From the NCBI GenBank assembly GCA_000697665.1, contig KL197710.1:2269036-2333035 (forward strand): 64,000 bases of DNA. The letters are read 5' to 3'. Both the position numbers and the translations under genes were made by a program. How positions within the stretch are numbered: the first letter of the stretch is position 1; each line of letters begins with the position of its first letter. This stretch comes from Jaapia argillacea MUCL 33604. Taxonomy: Eukaryota; Basidiomycota; Agaricomycetes; Jaapiales; Jaapiaceae. Below the pieces are notes generated by a model, which saw only the letters and a list, made by a program, of their open reading frames with translations, was not told where the DNA came from and made no database searches. Positions 1 to 10,826 of this stretch are shown one piece after another.

Positions 1-2042
1 CTCTTCCTCATCCAAAACCCAGCGTTGGGCCCATTCATGATGAAAGAGAGAGTCCAGCGCGAGAGACCACGAAGGGAATCTGGGTGGTGGATCGCAGATG
101 TTAAGAGCGTCGAGAGTGACAACATGAATGCCAATCTGTATTCAATACCATCAGATGGTTCGACTCGAGTTGTGATGTGTAGGTAACGAGACAAACCGTT
201 CAGCGATAACAACCCCCTTCTTCCCACTCCTAACCCACCCATCAGCCAATAGAGTCCTAACAGCTCTAGGTAAAACATAAAGCATCATCTCACCCCTCCT
301 CCTCCCCTCCTCAATCCAAATCGAACTCCCACAAGTCAAACATCCAGCTAATATACAACCAAAAGGGCCATCTAGGATATCATGTGAGATTTGGAATTGG
401 GGAGGGAGGAGGGAGAGGAGGTGGGGGAGGAAGAGGGTGCGGGTTAGACAGATTGTGAACCAGATTGTGGAGACGAAGGTGGAGAGGAAAGTTGCTGAGC
501 GGAGGGTTGAGAGGAGTCTGCGGAGGAGGGTGTGGGGGGAGAGGAGGTGGGAGGGGCGGGTTAGGAGGGTTGGGAGGATATGGACCTAGTTTGGGTTCTT
601 TGGTTAGTTTTAATTCTGTGCGAGGGAAGAGGAAGGGAACGTACGGGCAAGTAAATCAAAAAAGCCTCTCCAAAAGCCTTCACACCTCTCCTCCCAGCAT
701 TCCCAGCACAACTTTTCCTATCCTTCCCACCATGTATGATCTCACACGGTGCACCACCCACACCCCACCTTCCCTCTACTCCAAGTCGTTTCCAAACCTC
801 ATTGGCAGCTTCGCCACCAAAGGCGGGGAGGACTGCTGGGTCTCCCCAGGAGGGCGGGAGACCTAGGGAGGTGGAGAGGGAGGAGAAGACGTATGGGTCT
901 GTTGGTGGTGCGAGGCCGGAGGTGTAGGACCAGGTACGGGAACGGAGGTAGCGGAGGGTGGAGAGGAGGCGGGGGTCGATGTCTGCTAGGGTGGTTATCC
1001 TTGAGGTGGGTTAGATGAGGTGAGGCGGAGAGGGGTTGATGGGTTACCACTTGACGTAGGAACGGGGGAGTCTATGGGATGTTGCCTTAGTTCTGGGGGG
1101 AGGTGCGTTCGAAGGAAAAGAGGAATGACCTTTCAGGTTGGTAGAAGAAACACCACATGATTCTTGTGATTGTGAGATGGGGGTAGTTGTGGAAGTAAGT
1201 ACAGGATAGGATTGTTTTAGAGGGATGAGGAGAACGAACCTTGCACTGCTCATCCAGAAAAACAACGCATCTAATTTCGTCGTTAGTTTTTGTCTCATCT
1301 CTTTCGCTTCGTGCGTCTCGATTTGAGTGAGTTTTCCCGAAGCGTCTGAGATTGTCTTGAGAGGGGAGGACGAGTGAGAGTTTTGAGTGCGTTTGAAGAC
1401 GATGGATTGGACGGCTGTGTCCATTGCTCGGACAAAGATTAGGAGGGTGAGGTCGAGTGTTGGGGAGGGTCTTTTGGATGACGGGATGTATGAGTTGGAG
1501 GGAGGAGGGGTTGGAGGAGTCATGGGGATTGGTGCTTGAGGGGAGGGACGGCGGCGAGATTGAAGGAGGGTGATCGCGATTAGGGAGGAGATGAGATTGG
1601 AGATGAAGGATTGATGGACTGGGGAAAGGTTTACGAGGGGTGCGAACCATCGACGTAGCTTGTGCTTGAGTGAACGCAAGAGTGTAGGGTCCGAACGTGG
1701 GTCGTCATCGGTGTGGAGTGTGCGTAACAGGTGTTGGAGAGCGGCGCCTCCGCCGACAGCGACAGTGATGGCAAATGCAAAGCCTGTAACGCCGAGTTCC
1801 CGACTCAGCACTTTCTTGACACCATTCAGCCCACCAAGTTTTGTGCGGGATTTGGCAGAAGTGAGGAAAGGAACGAGGGCGGGGGTGAGCGAGAGGGAGA
1901 GGGCGAGTGCATACGTCCTGAGGGAGACTTGCAGAGGATGGTCGTCCGCGAACGAGTGCAGGAACTCGTCCACAGCGACTGTCGCATGTGCAAGCGATGT
2001 GCGCAGCCTCGAGCTCGTCGGGGGCGACGACGACGACGACAT
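1..2042 (-). CDS. TMEM135-like multi-pass membrane protein (3' end beyond window)
   Basis: The start is the ATG at 2042, giving MSSSSSPPTSSRLRTSLAHA; the coding frame still runs at position 1, so the C terminus is missing. The N-terminal exon holds a hydrophobic segment (SLRTYALALSLSLTPALVPF) and a glycine-rich one. Short exons then read SARIMWCFFYQPERLPRSYV, a Cys-bearing stretch GGAPCEIIHGG with KSCAGNAGRRG, and AFLIYLPV. A later part reads CLTCGSSIWIEEGRRRGEMM followed by LYVLPRAVRTLL. This order (Cys-rich loop, YLPV, then a Trp-Glu/Arg-Arg helix before a YxLPRA motif) is what I know from the TMEM135 family, which in animals is linked to peroxisomes, lipid droplets and mitochondrial dynamics. 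At least five introns are needed. The role in this fungus is inferred only from the family. Confidence 0.75.
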
Positions 2043-2284
2043 GCTCACCGATGTGAGCAACGTCCAGCAGGCAGCAGTTTGAGCATGGGTTTCGCGCAAA
2101 AATAGCCGAGTGTGGCGTATCACATGCAAGAAGGGTTAGGGTGCACGTGACTGAGTCACGAGACAGAAGTGATTTCAGTCACATGATCGTGACCTGATGT
2201 TCGAGTCCCCAAACGGGCGAGTGGCCTTGTGCTGCCTGCCGAGTGCTGTCTTGCCTCATTTCTCGTATTTTGTGTGATATTTAA
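2043..2284. promoter_or_regulatory. Bidirectional promoter with palindromic E-box/bZIP-like sites
   Basis: This 242-bp gap separates the divergent starts of the TMEM135-like and LIM genes. It holds a TTAGGG at about 2136-2141, CACGTG at 2144-2149, a perfect 13-bp palindrome GTGACTGAGTCAC at 2147-2159 containing the bZIP core TGAGTCA, and an inverted repeat GTCACATGATCGTGAC at 2178-2193. CACGTG is the usual bHLH site and TGAGTCA the Gcn4/AP-1 site. Binding here is an inference. Confidence 0.45.
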
Positions 2285-5200
2285 ATGGGTTTCTGTCGCA
2301 GATGCGGCGAGATTGTCAATGCCGCCCGATGCAAATGCGGTGGTACAGCAGTCGGTATGATTTCATGTTTATTCAATGTGGTCTCCTATTTTACTCAATG
2401 GCGAACCAACTTTCTTCCACAGCTCCTGTTGTTCAATGGAACGCAGGAAATAATAGAGAAGACAACACGGACAGGTGGTCGAGGACGTACGTTAAAGACA
2501 CGTCTCCCACACGCAAAGTCCAAACTCCCGCGGCCACACCCATGGCTCCCCAAACAACAGGTCCTTCCACCTCCTCCAAACGCTTTCCTCGTCCAAACTC
2601 CGTCGCAGCCCCACCAGAAACTCCTCTCAATCCCCGCGTCTCAGCCCACATCGCATCCACAACCGCTTCCCGCCCGCCTTCCCCCCTCAAACAATCCTCA
2701 TCCTCACTCAACTTAACAGACTCACCCTCGGCAGCAGCCGCACAGGGTATCCTCCAATGCCCCCACACAGGCGAACTGTCAAAAGCTTACGGCTCAGTCC
2801 TCCAACCTAAAGAATCGCTCTCAAATTTCTGTTGTTTCATATGTTCCACTCCGTTCCCTCCAGACGCGACGATATACCCAGACCCAAATCCCTCCTCACC
2901 CTCTTCCGAGACCCGTTTCCTCTGCCGCGCATGCTTCACCACAAACGGGGGCTCCAAAGGCGATTGCACCGCATGTTCCCGCCCCGTCCTCATCCTGAAA
3001 ACCGAAGGAGGCTTCGTAGAGAACTCGGGACGTGTATGGCATAAACGTTGTTTCAGATGCGAAGGCTGCTTCAAGAATATTGGGGAGAGACCAATGGTCG
3101 ATTTGATGGGTAGACCTTCTTGTGCCGATTGTTTTGATAGTTGCTTGAAGCGACCTTCTCCTGGCTCCACTAACGCCAGTCCGCAAAGAAATCAGAGGGA
3201 GGGGGAGAACCAGACTCCGAAGAAGAGTAATTTGGGAGGGACGGCTGGGAGGAAGAGTATAGATGGAAGTCCCGCGCTGGATGAGTTGGAAGCTAGGTTG
3301 GGTATCGCGAAGAGCAGGGAGGGGACTCCCGCTCCTACCACTACGACCACCACAACCGAAGATGTCGGATCCAGGTCACGAACTTTGAGCACCAATAGTG
3401 TCAAGAGTCCTTTCAGCAAGGACGTCGACCGAGAGCGAGGGTACAGTCCCCTCACTTCTCGTTACGCAGCTACTATGGCCAGCAGGGAATCCAGCCCAAC
3501 AGTCGATCGTCTTCGCGGTCGGACTGAGGGTTCTCCATTTAATCGGTTTGCCAGTCCGGAGAGGGAAGGGCGGGTATCTGCTACTTCGACTGGAAGTCCT
3601 AGGTATACGGGTAGTCCTGGTGGGAAGGTGCCTACTCAGGATGCTATCGAGGAGATGAAACGAAGGTTCTTGAGGTCTTCTATCTCTACACCTCCACCTC
3701 CTGGCCCTGCTCCCGTGACCACCCCAGCCTCTGGTCCATCAACTTCACCCCCTCCAGATCCAGACAAGTCACCCACACCACAACGTTATACATCTCGTAT
3801 CCCCCGTCCTTCAGGGTCCCTCCGGGCTAGCTTATCTTCTTCCTCCTTGAGAGGCTTGAGGGAGAGGGAAAAAGACGCGGAAGGTGTTTTGGTCTTGCCG
3901 GATATACCATCCTTGTCGATGCGGGATGTAGCTCCGCCCACACCTGATTTAGTCAGTGATTTCGGGTTTGGGAGTAGTGAAGATGGGATGGGGAGTAGTA
4001 GGAGGAGTTCTGGGCCTGTTACGCCGCCTACTTCGGTTTCTGATTGTTTGGGTGGAGGGGGAGGGACGGGGGAAGAGGAGGATGTGTTTGGAGCTGGGAA
4101 TAGGATTTATACTAAGGCGCTTGGGAGGAGTTTGGGTGGGGTTGGGAAGGCTGGGATTGGGAAATCGCAGATACCGACTCCGTCGTCGACGCAAGGGACC
4201 AAACGAGTTAGCTTGCCGTCTACCGCGCCCCTTACCATCCCCGCTTCCAATACCACCGGCACTTCATCTTTACCTACGTCTACGACGTGTGCACGCTGTC
4301 ATCTCCAACTTTTCGCTGGGACTGGGAAAGGGGGAAAGTTTGTTACGGTACCTGAAGAGCCTAGCGTGAGTGGGGTACCCCCGAAAGTGTATCATGCGGA
4401 TTGTTTTGTTTGTAAAGTTTGTGGGGATGGGTTCCCTGAACGTGGTGGGAGAGCTGTTTTCATTAGGTGTGAGATGGGGGCTTGTCATGTTGAGGTGCGT
4501 TTTTTGGTTTTCGTGTCTTTGTTCAGTGGTGAGACTGATTTTGTTTGGATAGTGCGCACCTCCGGAGAAGATTATCACGAACTATACTGGGAACACGAAC
4601 GTTTCGAACTTTACTCCTCCGTCTGAATCTGGGAGTACGAGTTCGAGGACGTATACTGCGAATATCACTACAACTCCTGCCGTTCTCAAGACTCAAACTA
4701 CTTCCCATTCAGACACTTCTCAAACATCTGCTCGTCCCCAACTCAATTCCATCTCCACCTCCCGCGGAGATAGAGACGTCGATTTTGAATTACCACCAAA
4801 GACTGCTCCTCCTACGACGACCTCCTTCCCTCGTTGGGGCAGTTCTACCACCTGTCCTGGTTGTTTCAAGAGTGTATCGCCAATGGAGAGGGGAGTGGTT
4901 CCTGGACCTCAAGGTTCTCGATGGCATGCGAGTTGTTTGGTATGTGGGGGGAAGGATGCCAAGAGGAGGACTTTTGGGTTTGGGGAGGAGAGGAAAGTGG
5001 GGAAGGAACCTGGGTGTGGGAAGAAGTTGGATAGTGCTGCTAAGAGTGATGGGGAGGGTGGGGTTTGGTGTCGGGAATGTTTGGTGAGTGCTGCTTTTTT
5101 TTTGTCCGTTTGTTTTTGGGGGTGACTGATTTTTGTGTGACTGGGGTTAGTCGTTGTTACCGACGAGTTTGAGGGAAGGGTCTCCGACTCGAACGACTCC

Positions 5201-5594
5201 TTTGATACCCACTCCTACTGGTAATGGCGCGTCTTTCTGGTCGAACCGAGGTGCGAGTACCACAGCGGCCACCACCACACCCAAAGGAGGGATCGCACCA
5301 CAATATACGGGTACTACTACCATTGCCAGACAATTTACTGGGTTGGCAGGTGGAGGTGGTGGAGGGGAATCTGCGTTGTTGAGACAATTGACGGGTGGTG
5401 GTTTGAGTCCTACGAGACAGTTGTTGGGGTCAAGTAATGTGAAGCAGGTGCCTTTGAATGGGAGTGGAGGAGCTGGGGTTAGGAGGTTTGCTAGGCCGAA
5501 GAGTGTTATTGGGATGAGGAGTGAGGGGAGGTTGAAGAGTGTTGATGAGGGGAGGGGGATGTTTTTGGTTAGGCAGTTGACTGGGGGGAAGTGA
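2285..5594 (+). CDS. Multi-LIM-domain cytoskeletal/signalling protein
   Basis: The protein starts MGFCRRCGEIVNAARCKCGG at 2285, itself a CxxC-type N terminus, then a short intron (2354 to about 2431). Long Ser/Pro-rich linkers separate zinc-binding modules: a full LIM finger around GDCTACSRPVL ... WHKRCFRCEGCF ... CADCF, a second around TTCARCHLQLF ... YHADCFVCKVCG split by an intron near 4496, and a more divergent third around TTCPGCFKSV ... WHASCLVCGG ... WCREC. The last exon (from about 5151) has repeated RQLTG-type motifs: ARQFTG, LRQLTG, TRQLLG and VRQLTGGK at the C terminus. LIM proteins act as protein-binding scaffolds, often on actin or Rho pathways, and fungal paxillin-like Pxl1 is the nearest type I can name. 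The exact orthology is uncertain. Confidence 0.8.
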
Positions 5595-6335
5595 GTCGGC
5601 GGAGGTGAGGACGGGCGGAAGTGAAGTGCTTTGGGCTGTTGATATTGTGTATTATGGATTGGGTAGCTGGCTACATTGTATATACTTGCATAGCATACCT
5701 TTCATTCCAGCTTTGTTTTCATATCGTTGCTCCACTGCGCCCACGTGCTTCTGATCTTACTGGATTGGTGGTCGGACATTTTGGGAGACAAAGGTTTGCT
5801 CTCGTAATTTGCTCGTAATTCACTGAGTTGCATGGGCAAAAGTGACGACACTCCGTCTGCTGCACTTCTACACAGAACACATCCACCCAATCCAAGTCCA
5901 ACGCTTACCTTCGTGTCCGTTCAATTATGGGCGATCAGAATCAATGTGCAAAGACACCGTGGTCGTCAAGCGTCTTCGTTGTCAAAGTTACAACTGCATC
6001 GCTTCTCGATAGCAAGCACCAAGTCAAATGTGCGAATCGACCCGCTCGCCCCCTTTCTCATCTTCTGCTTTCCTTCTGCTCTGATTTCTCTCTTTCTCTC
6101 TCTTCACTGGTTGTCGCTCTTTTCAGCGGGCCTGAGGGGCCTATTATTCCACCAGCTGGCTGTTCTATCTTCGGTTTCTCAGTTTGATTCTCCCAAAGCC
6201 CCCTTTCGAGTTCCTGTGGTATAACCTGTCATTCCTTTCTTGCCAGCTCGCCTCTTGTGCTCTTCTTGCCTCTAGGCTTTGAAAATCGAAACAGTATAAC
6301 CAGTTTTTCTTGATTCGTTTGGACAATTTCGGACA
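5595..6335. other. Intergenic region and leader of the 7TM gene
   Basis: I see no supported gene in this 741-bp gap. It carries a CT-rich tract around 6085-6105 and further pyrimidine-rich sequence up to the ATG at 6336, typical of fungal transcription-start regions. Short open frames here lack conserved motifs. Confidence 0.5.
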
Positions 6336-9308
6336 ATGTTCGTTTCCCTTGATGCTTATGGTGTTCAGTTATCCTCTTCTAAATTTGATTTGAGTAACGA
6401 TAAAGCTGTGAGTGGATTCACTACCGTTATCCATGGTTTGTTGGCTCACCTGCGTTTCTGGGATTGAAGATCAACTTCATACTTGCAGAGATTCCCTTCT
6501 TTGCTATTGGGGTTCTGGTCGTCGCGACTTTCACCTTCTTCGTTGTGTTGAACCGGGCCACGCTGTGAGTATGATTATATCTCATGCAACATTTACTGAA
6601 ACTTGATCCGTGATTGCAGTTGTATCACGTTTCTTCACGCCTCGGGTTTCCTGGCCTTCATCGCTGTCATCCTCGACTTGTCCCAAGTCCTGAACAGAGG
6701 GCTGTACAACACGGACCACGACCTTGATCTCAATTCAGTCAATGAATTATTGGTAGCCCGCGAAATATTTTTCGCCATCTCAGCCAGTCTTCGTTTCCTA
6801 TTCTTCTGGGCATTCATCAGCGAACGCCCCCCTGGCGAGACATCCACAAGAGCAACGCCCGAAGATCGTCGTCCAAACTTCCTCACTTTCAATTCGGAGG
6901 CTACGATGCATAATGGGAGTTGGCATCGTTGGGGTATCGTGGGGATATTGCTCAAGTGGATTCTTTTGGGACTGGTGATTGCCATAGCGTTGCTACAAAC
7001 GCTTTGGAGGATCGTATCATCACTCTCCAGTTTTGGGCCAGTGTACGATGCGGAATCCACCCTGGAGATCGTCGGCTCTGCCCTCTTTGGCTTGAAACTG
7101 GTTCTGAACTCCTGGCTGGTTGAGGACGGACTTCGAACCCGAGTCATGGCCTATTATGTGCCTGCATTCGTGGCCCTTTGCATGAATATAGGTATTGCTG
7201 CTGGGAATCTCAGTTATTGTGAGTGTCTCGCCTTCCTCCTTGCATTCCTGCATCCTAAAATCCTATATAGTTGCCTTCACAGAAACTACCCTGGGGAGAT
7301 TCTTACAAGCCATCGAATTCTACATCCTTATCCTCTTCATTCTCATATCCACCTTTTATAAACCCTCGAGTCAAATAGTCGCAATTCGCAGAAGGGTCCG
7401 CCCGACGTCCAGTTTCCAAGGAATAGGAGATCCTGGAGTGTTGCCTGAGATGAGAGCTTCAACATTCCGTGTCAGCCCTCCGACGGTCTCTAGCCCCTCG
7501 ACGTTTGTGATGGTCCCTCAGGTCCAACCCTCTCGTCAATCCTCCGCCTCTCGCCTATCGTCGTGGTTGATGTCTCGCCGAGGATCCTTGATTGGTCGTT
7601 CCCAGGAGCCACAGGAGCAAGACCAGGATCGGTTATGGGATCGGAGGGATATGGAGAAAGGTCTGTCCCCTGACGACGGACTCACTCCTTCGGCGGGTGA
7701 GGAGACACCTTCTCCTGGAGAGCCGAAGCAAGTCGCACAATGGAAGGACCCTGTCTACACCTCTATCGTGAAGGATACCGACAAGCCTGCTCAGAACAGC
7801 GACATCAAGGAGAATGACGAAGACCATCCATCAGAGGATTTCGTCCCACCATCTCTTTCCGTCTCGATCCTCGCTGGGGTGGAGTCCAATCCCCCTTTGG
7901 AAGATGACGATAAATCTCCCGTTACACGACCTGACTCTCCCATCCGAACCCAGTCTATGATCGGCCCTCCGGTCAAAGTCTCTCCCCCAGAGGACGAACA
8001 TCCACCATCATTCCTGGACGTCCCCCAAAATACCTCCCTCCGCGACAACCTCGAGTCCCCGATCTACGGTCTTAACGGTATCATATTTCCCGGTGGAAGG
8101 TCTCCCTCACCTCACCTGATCCCGGGCCCTGGCCAGCGTCCAATTAGCGATATCAGCTCATTAAGGTCATCTGGCATTTCAAATTTTCTACGCCAGCAGG
8201 AAGACTTGGATCGGAGTATAGCACAGCTTCGGTTATTCTCTATGCGATCGAGTGTCAGCCCTGAACCTGTGACCTCCGATGTAGAAGTCGATGTAGATCA
8301 GTCGGGAAGCGCGAGAAGTAGCGGAGAGGGTGGACTGGGAAGGAGGAAACCTGATTCGGCGAGTGCGCCGAGCGAGTTTTCATTGAGTATATTTCCGGAG
8401 CCGCCGTTGGTTTCTGGACTGGCTAGTGGCGTCGCTAGTGCCAGGACGTCGAGGAGTGGAGGGAGGGTATCGGTGGATAACGTGGTGTTTGATTTGGAGC
8501 CCCCGAGGTTGTCGGCCATCGCTGCTGAACATCGTAGGCAGCAGTCGGTTCCGACATCGATGCGGGCTGGGAGTATCGACAGCACGGGGGGTGCGAGGCT
8601 GATGCGCCCAATACGGTTCGATTCTCAGGGGACTCAGTATGACGTTACATCGTTCATTGGTCGTGAGTACTTCTAATGCGCAAAGTCACACATGCGAAAC
8701 TGATTTATTTATTTCCAGACCTCACCACCCCTGGGCACAGATCACCCCAAAGAAGTATCTCTTCAGGTCGACTAACAGACATAGAATCAGAGGAGGAACC
8801 TCCGAGCGCTGCCATCATCGCTGTTACGAGTCCCATCTCAGGGCAAGCTGCTCGCCCGAGGTTGGTGGTGGGCTCGCCCCCAGCTGCACGCGGTGGGACA
8901 GTTCTCAGTTCAGCAGTGATCGAGGATCAAATCTCCGAAACCAGAATGTCGCCTCTCGATCTAGGTGGTCGGATCAATACTTCTTCGCAAAATGCATCCG
9001 TGGAACAACAGCATGTTGATGTCAAGGACCCTGCGTCCTCGCCTTCTCTGGACAATGAAACGCCTGCTGTTGCCGCTAGTGGGCTTGGAGGATCAGGGGC
9101 ACTTCGCGGTCGAGGTAAACCAATTGTTGGTCTTCCGCCTCGACCTCGAATGGCGATCAGTGGGCCAAGAATGCGGGATGGTACGGATGGACAATCTGCG
9201 CTGGTTTCGGGCGAGTTCGAGCGTCCCAGGCCTGCACCATTGGCACTGAAGCCGTCCTTGGAGAGTGTCAGCAGTGTGGGCACGAGGAACTTTGGAATTG
9301 CAATGTAA
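6336..9308 (+). CDS. Predicted seven-transmembrane protein with long disordered tail
   Basis: I do not recognise a named family. The start MFVSLDAYGVQLSSSKFDLS is followed by two short introns (donors near 6408 and 6565). The spliced N-terminal part shows seven hydrophobic segments: IPFFAIGVLVVATFTFFVVL, FLHASGFLAFIAVILDL, IFFAISASLRFLFFWAFI, GIVGILLKWILLGLVIAIAL, IVGSALFGLKLVLNSWL, YYVPAFVALCMNIGIAAG and QAIEFYILILFILISTFY. No signal peptide is visible. After the seventh segment come roughly 600 residues rich in Ser, Pro and acidic clusters, with an intron near 8664, ending NFGIAM. The topology resembles a GPCR with a large cytoplasmic tail, but no family signature is visible, so receptor function is only a hypothesis. 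Confidence 0.7.
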
Positions 9309-9605
9309 GATATAGCATGCAGCTTTATCTCTTCGTTTAGTGTGAAGGCTTGTTGTACGATTTGATATTGAATGGTAGCTTGAAATTGAGCCATTCCCCG
9401 GGAAGGTGCTGTGACCCCGCAACGGTTGTTTACCCCGCAGACCCCGCAGTCAATGATCAGTCTGGGCCCTTGGAGCGAGAGAAGGGTTCTTCGAGCACCG
9501 CCACAAGTCACACAGAGACAGGCGCACGACGTCACTGTGCAGTGTGCAGCTCCACTGCGGGCCCGCAGCGAAACACGAGAGACCACATCTCTGTTTTCTT
9601 CCACC
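9309..9605. promoter_or_regulatory. J-protein promoter with three ACCCCGCA copies
   Basis: Three copies of ACCCCGCA lie at 9414-9421, 9432-9439 and 9441-9448. On the other strand each contains GCGGGG, which fits the SYGGRG consensus of CreA/Mig1 carbon-repression factors. Regulation by such a factor is inferred from the motif alone. Confidence 0.3.
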
Positions 9606-10491
9606 ATGTCGCAGTTCCCAGACTACTACTCCGTTTTGAAAGTTCCCAAGAATGCCTCTACAGATGAAATCCGCCAAGCGTACAAGAAAGAGTCTCTCAG
9701 GTGCGCTTCGTCGTGTGTGACGTTGGCATGACATCCACTCATCCATCCATTGTGTTAGAACACACCCGGACAGACTGTCAAATGCCACCTCGGCCGAGAA
9801 GAAACGCGCTACTGAGCAGTTTCAGGTACACCTCTTGGCGGGTCATGCTGCTCAATTCCAAATTCACTCACATAATTCGAATAGACCGTAGCGGATGCGT
9901 ATTATGTGCTCTCGGACGCAAAGCGGCGGAAGGAATATGACATGCTCTATGGATCGCAATCACGTCGCAGTGATCCCAATGCATCAGCCAGTTTCTTTGC
10001 CCAATTCGCAAATCTGTTTACTGGAGCGGGTGCGAACGGATCAGGGGCTGGCGCGCAGGGAGATACACATCCTCCTGGGCAGAGGCCAGATCCAGAAGGT
10101 GTGTTCGCGGATGTTTTCGAAGAGGTAAGCTTCATTCCCCACTCCCCCCCTGGGTGATACTGATAGCGCTACAGTTGTTGCGCCCAGAAGTAGAACGGCG
10201 TGTGCCTTGGTGGTCATACGTTGGAGCGTTTTGCGGAGCCGGGATGGGCTTCATCATCGCGAACGTCCCAGGCCTTATGCTAGGCGCCGTTGCAGGTAAT
10301 CGTCTCGGAGCAGTGAGAGATGCTAAAGGGAAGAGCGTCGCTGCAGTTTTTACCCAATTAGGAGGCGATCAGAAGGCAGAGGCACGTCGCGAACCATCAA
10401 ACTGATCAACCGTTAAATTTCATAAACTTACTTTTCCCCATTCTAGATTCTCCGTGCGTTGGCAATGAAGGTCTTGGGTTCTGCACTCTGA
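9606..10491 (+). CDS. J-domain (Hsp40) protein with C-terminal glycine-zipper membrane segment
   Basis: The first exon reads MSQFPDYYSVLKVPKNAST then EIRQAYKKESLR. The next exon begins THPDRL, giving the HPD tripeptide that activates Hsp70, and a third has AYYVLSDAKRRKEYDMLYG, completing the J domain. A Gly/Ala linker follows. The C-terminal part has WWSYVGAFCGAGMGFIIANV and GLMLGAVAGNRLGA, a glycine-zipper-like membrane segment, so the protein is probably an anchored cochaperone. The end needs a last intron at 10382-10446 with a GC donor; it joins KAE to ILRALAMKVLGSAL and a stop at 10489-10491. Without that intron the frame would end at 10405 with a less helix-like tail. Membrane identity is unknown. 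Confidence 0.85.
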
Positions 10492-10826
10492 GAGGGGAGA
10501 GGTATACGAGGTTTCTTGAGATACCCTTGCATGTATCGTAGTGTCGATGGGCTCAAATGGACTTGTTCTGTTCGCATCATTGATAGCGTTCCGAGGGACA
10601 AACGGGAGAAAGATGTCGTGGTGTCCGTGTGCGGCCGGAAGGAGTCTTGCGGAAATCCGATAGCCGAAAAGGTCACCGGATCCGACGCGATCTTGGGTGC
10701 CTAATTTCGCTGTAAATCTGAGATCCAATGTGGGGAAGGTGTGGGGAGGAATAAAAGGCAGCCGTAGACACAGACATCACCCAAGACCGTCCACAGACAG
10801 TTCTCCTCCTCCCCTCCTCCTTCGAA
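10492..10826 (+). promoter_or_regulatory. Promoter of the acyl-CoA synthetase gene with TATA-like box
   Basis: An ATAAAAGG sequence lies at 10751-10758, about 70 bp before the ATG at 10827, at a spacing suited to a TATA box. The rest of this 335-bp gap shows no gene. Confidence 0.4.

Noticed and set aside
465-1050. Plus-strand and other-frame open frames rich in Gly/Arg
   Set aside because: They are shadows of the minus-strand TMEM135-like exons, which show conserved motifs in the opposite frame.
5832-6224. Plus-strand open frames before the 7TM gene
   Set aside because: No conserved motif; low-complexity pyrimidine-rich sequence suits a leader or promoter better.
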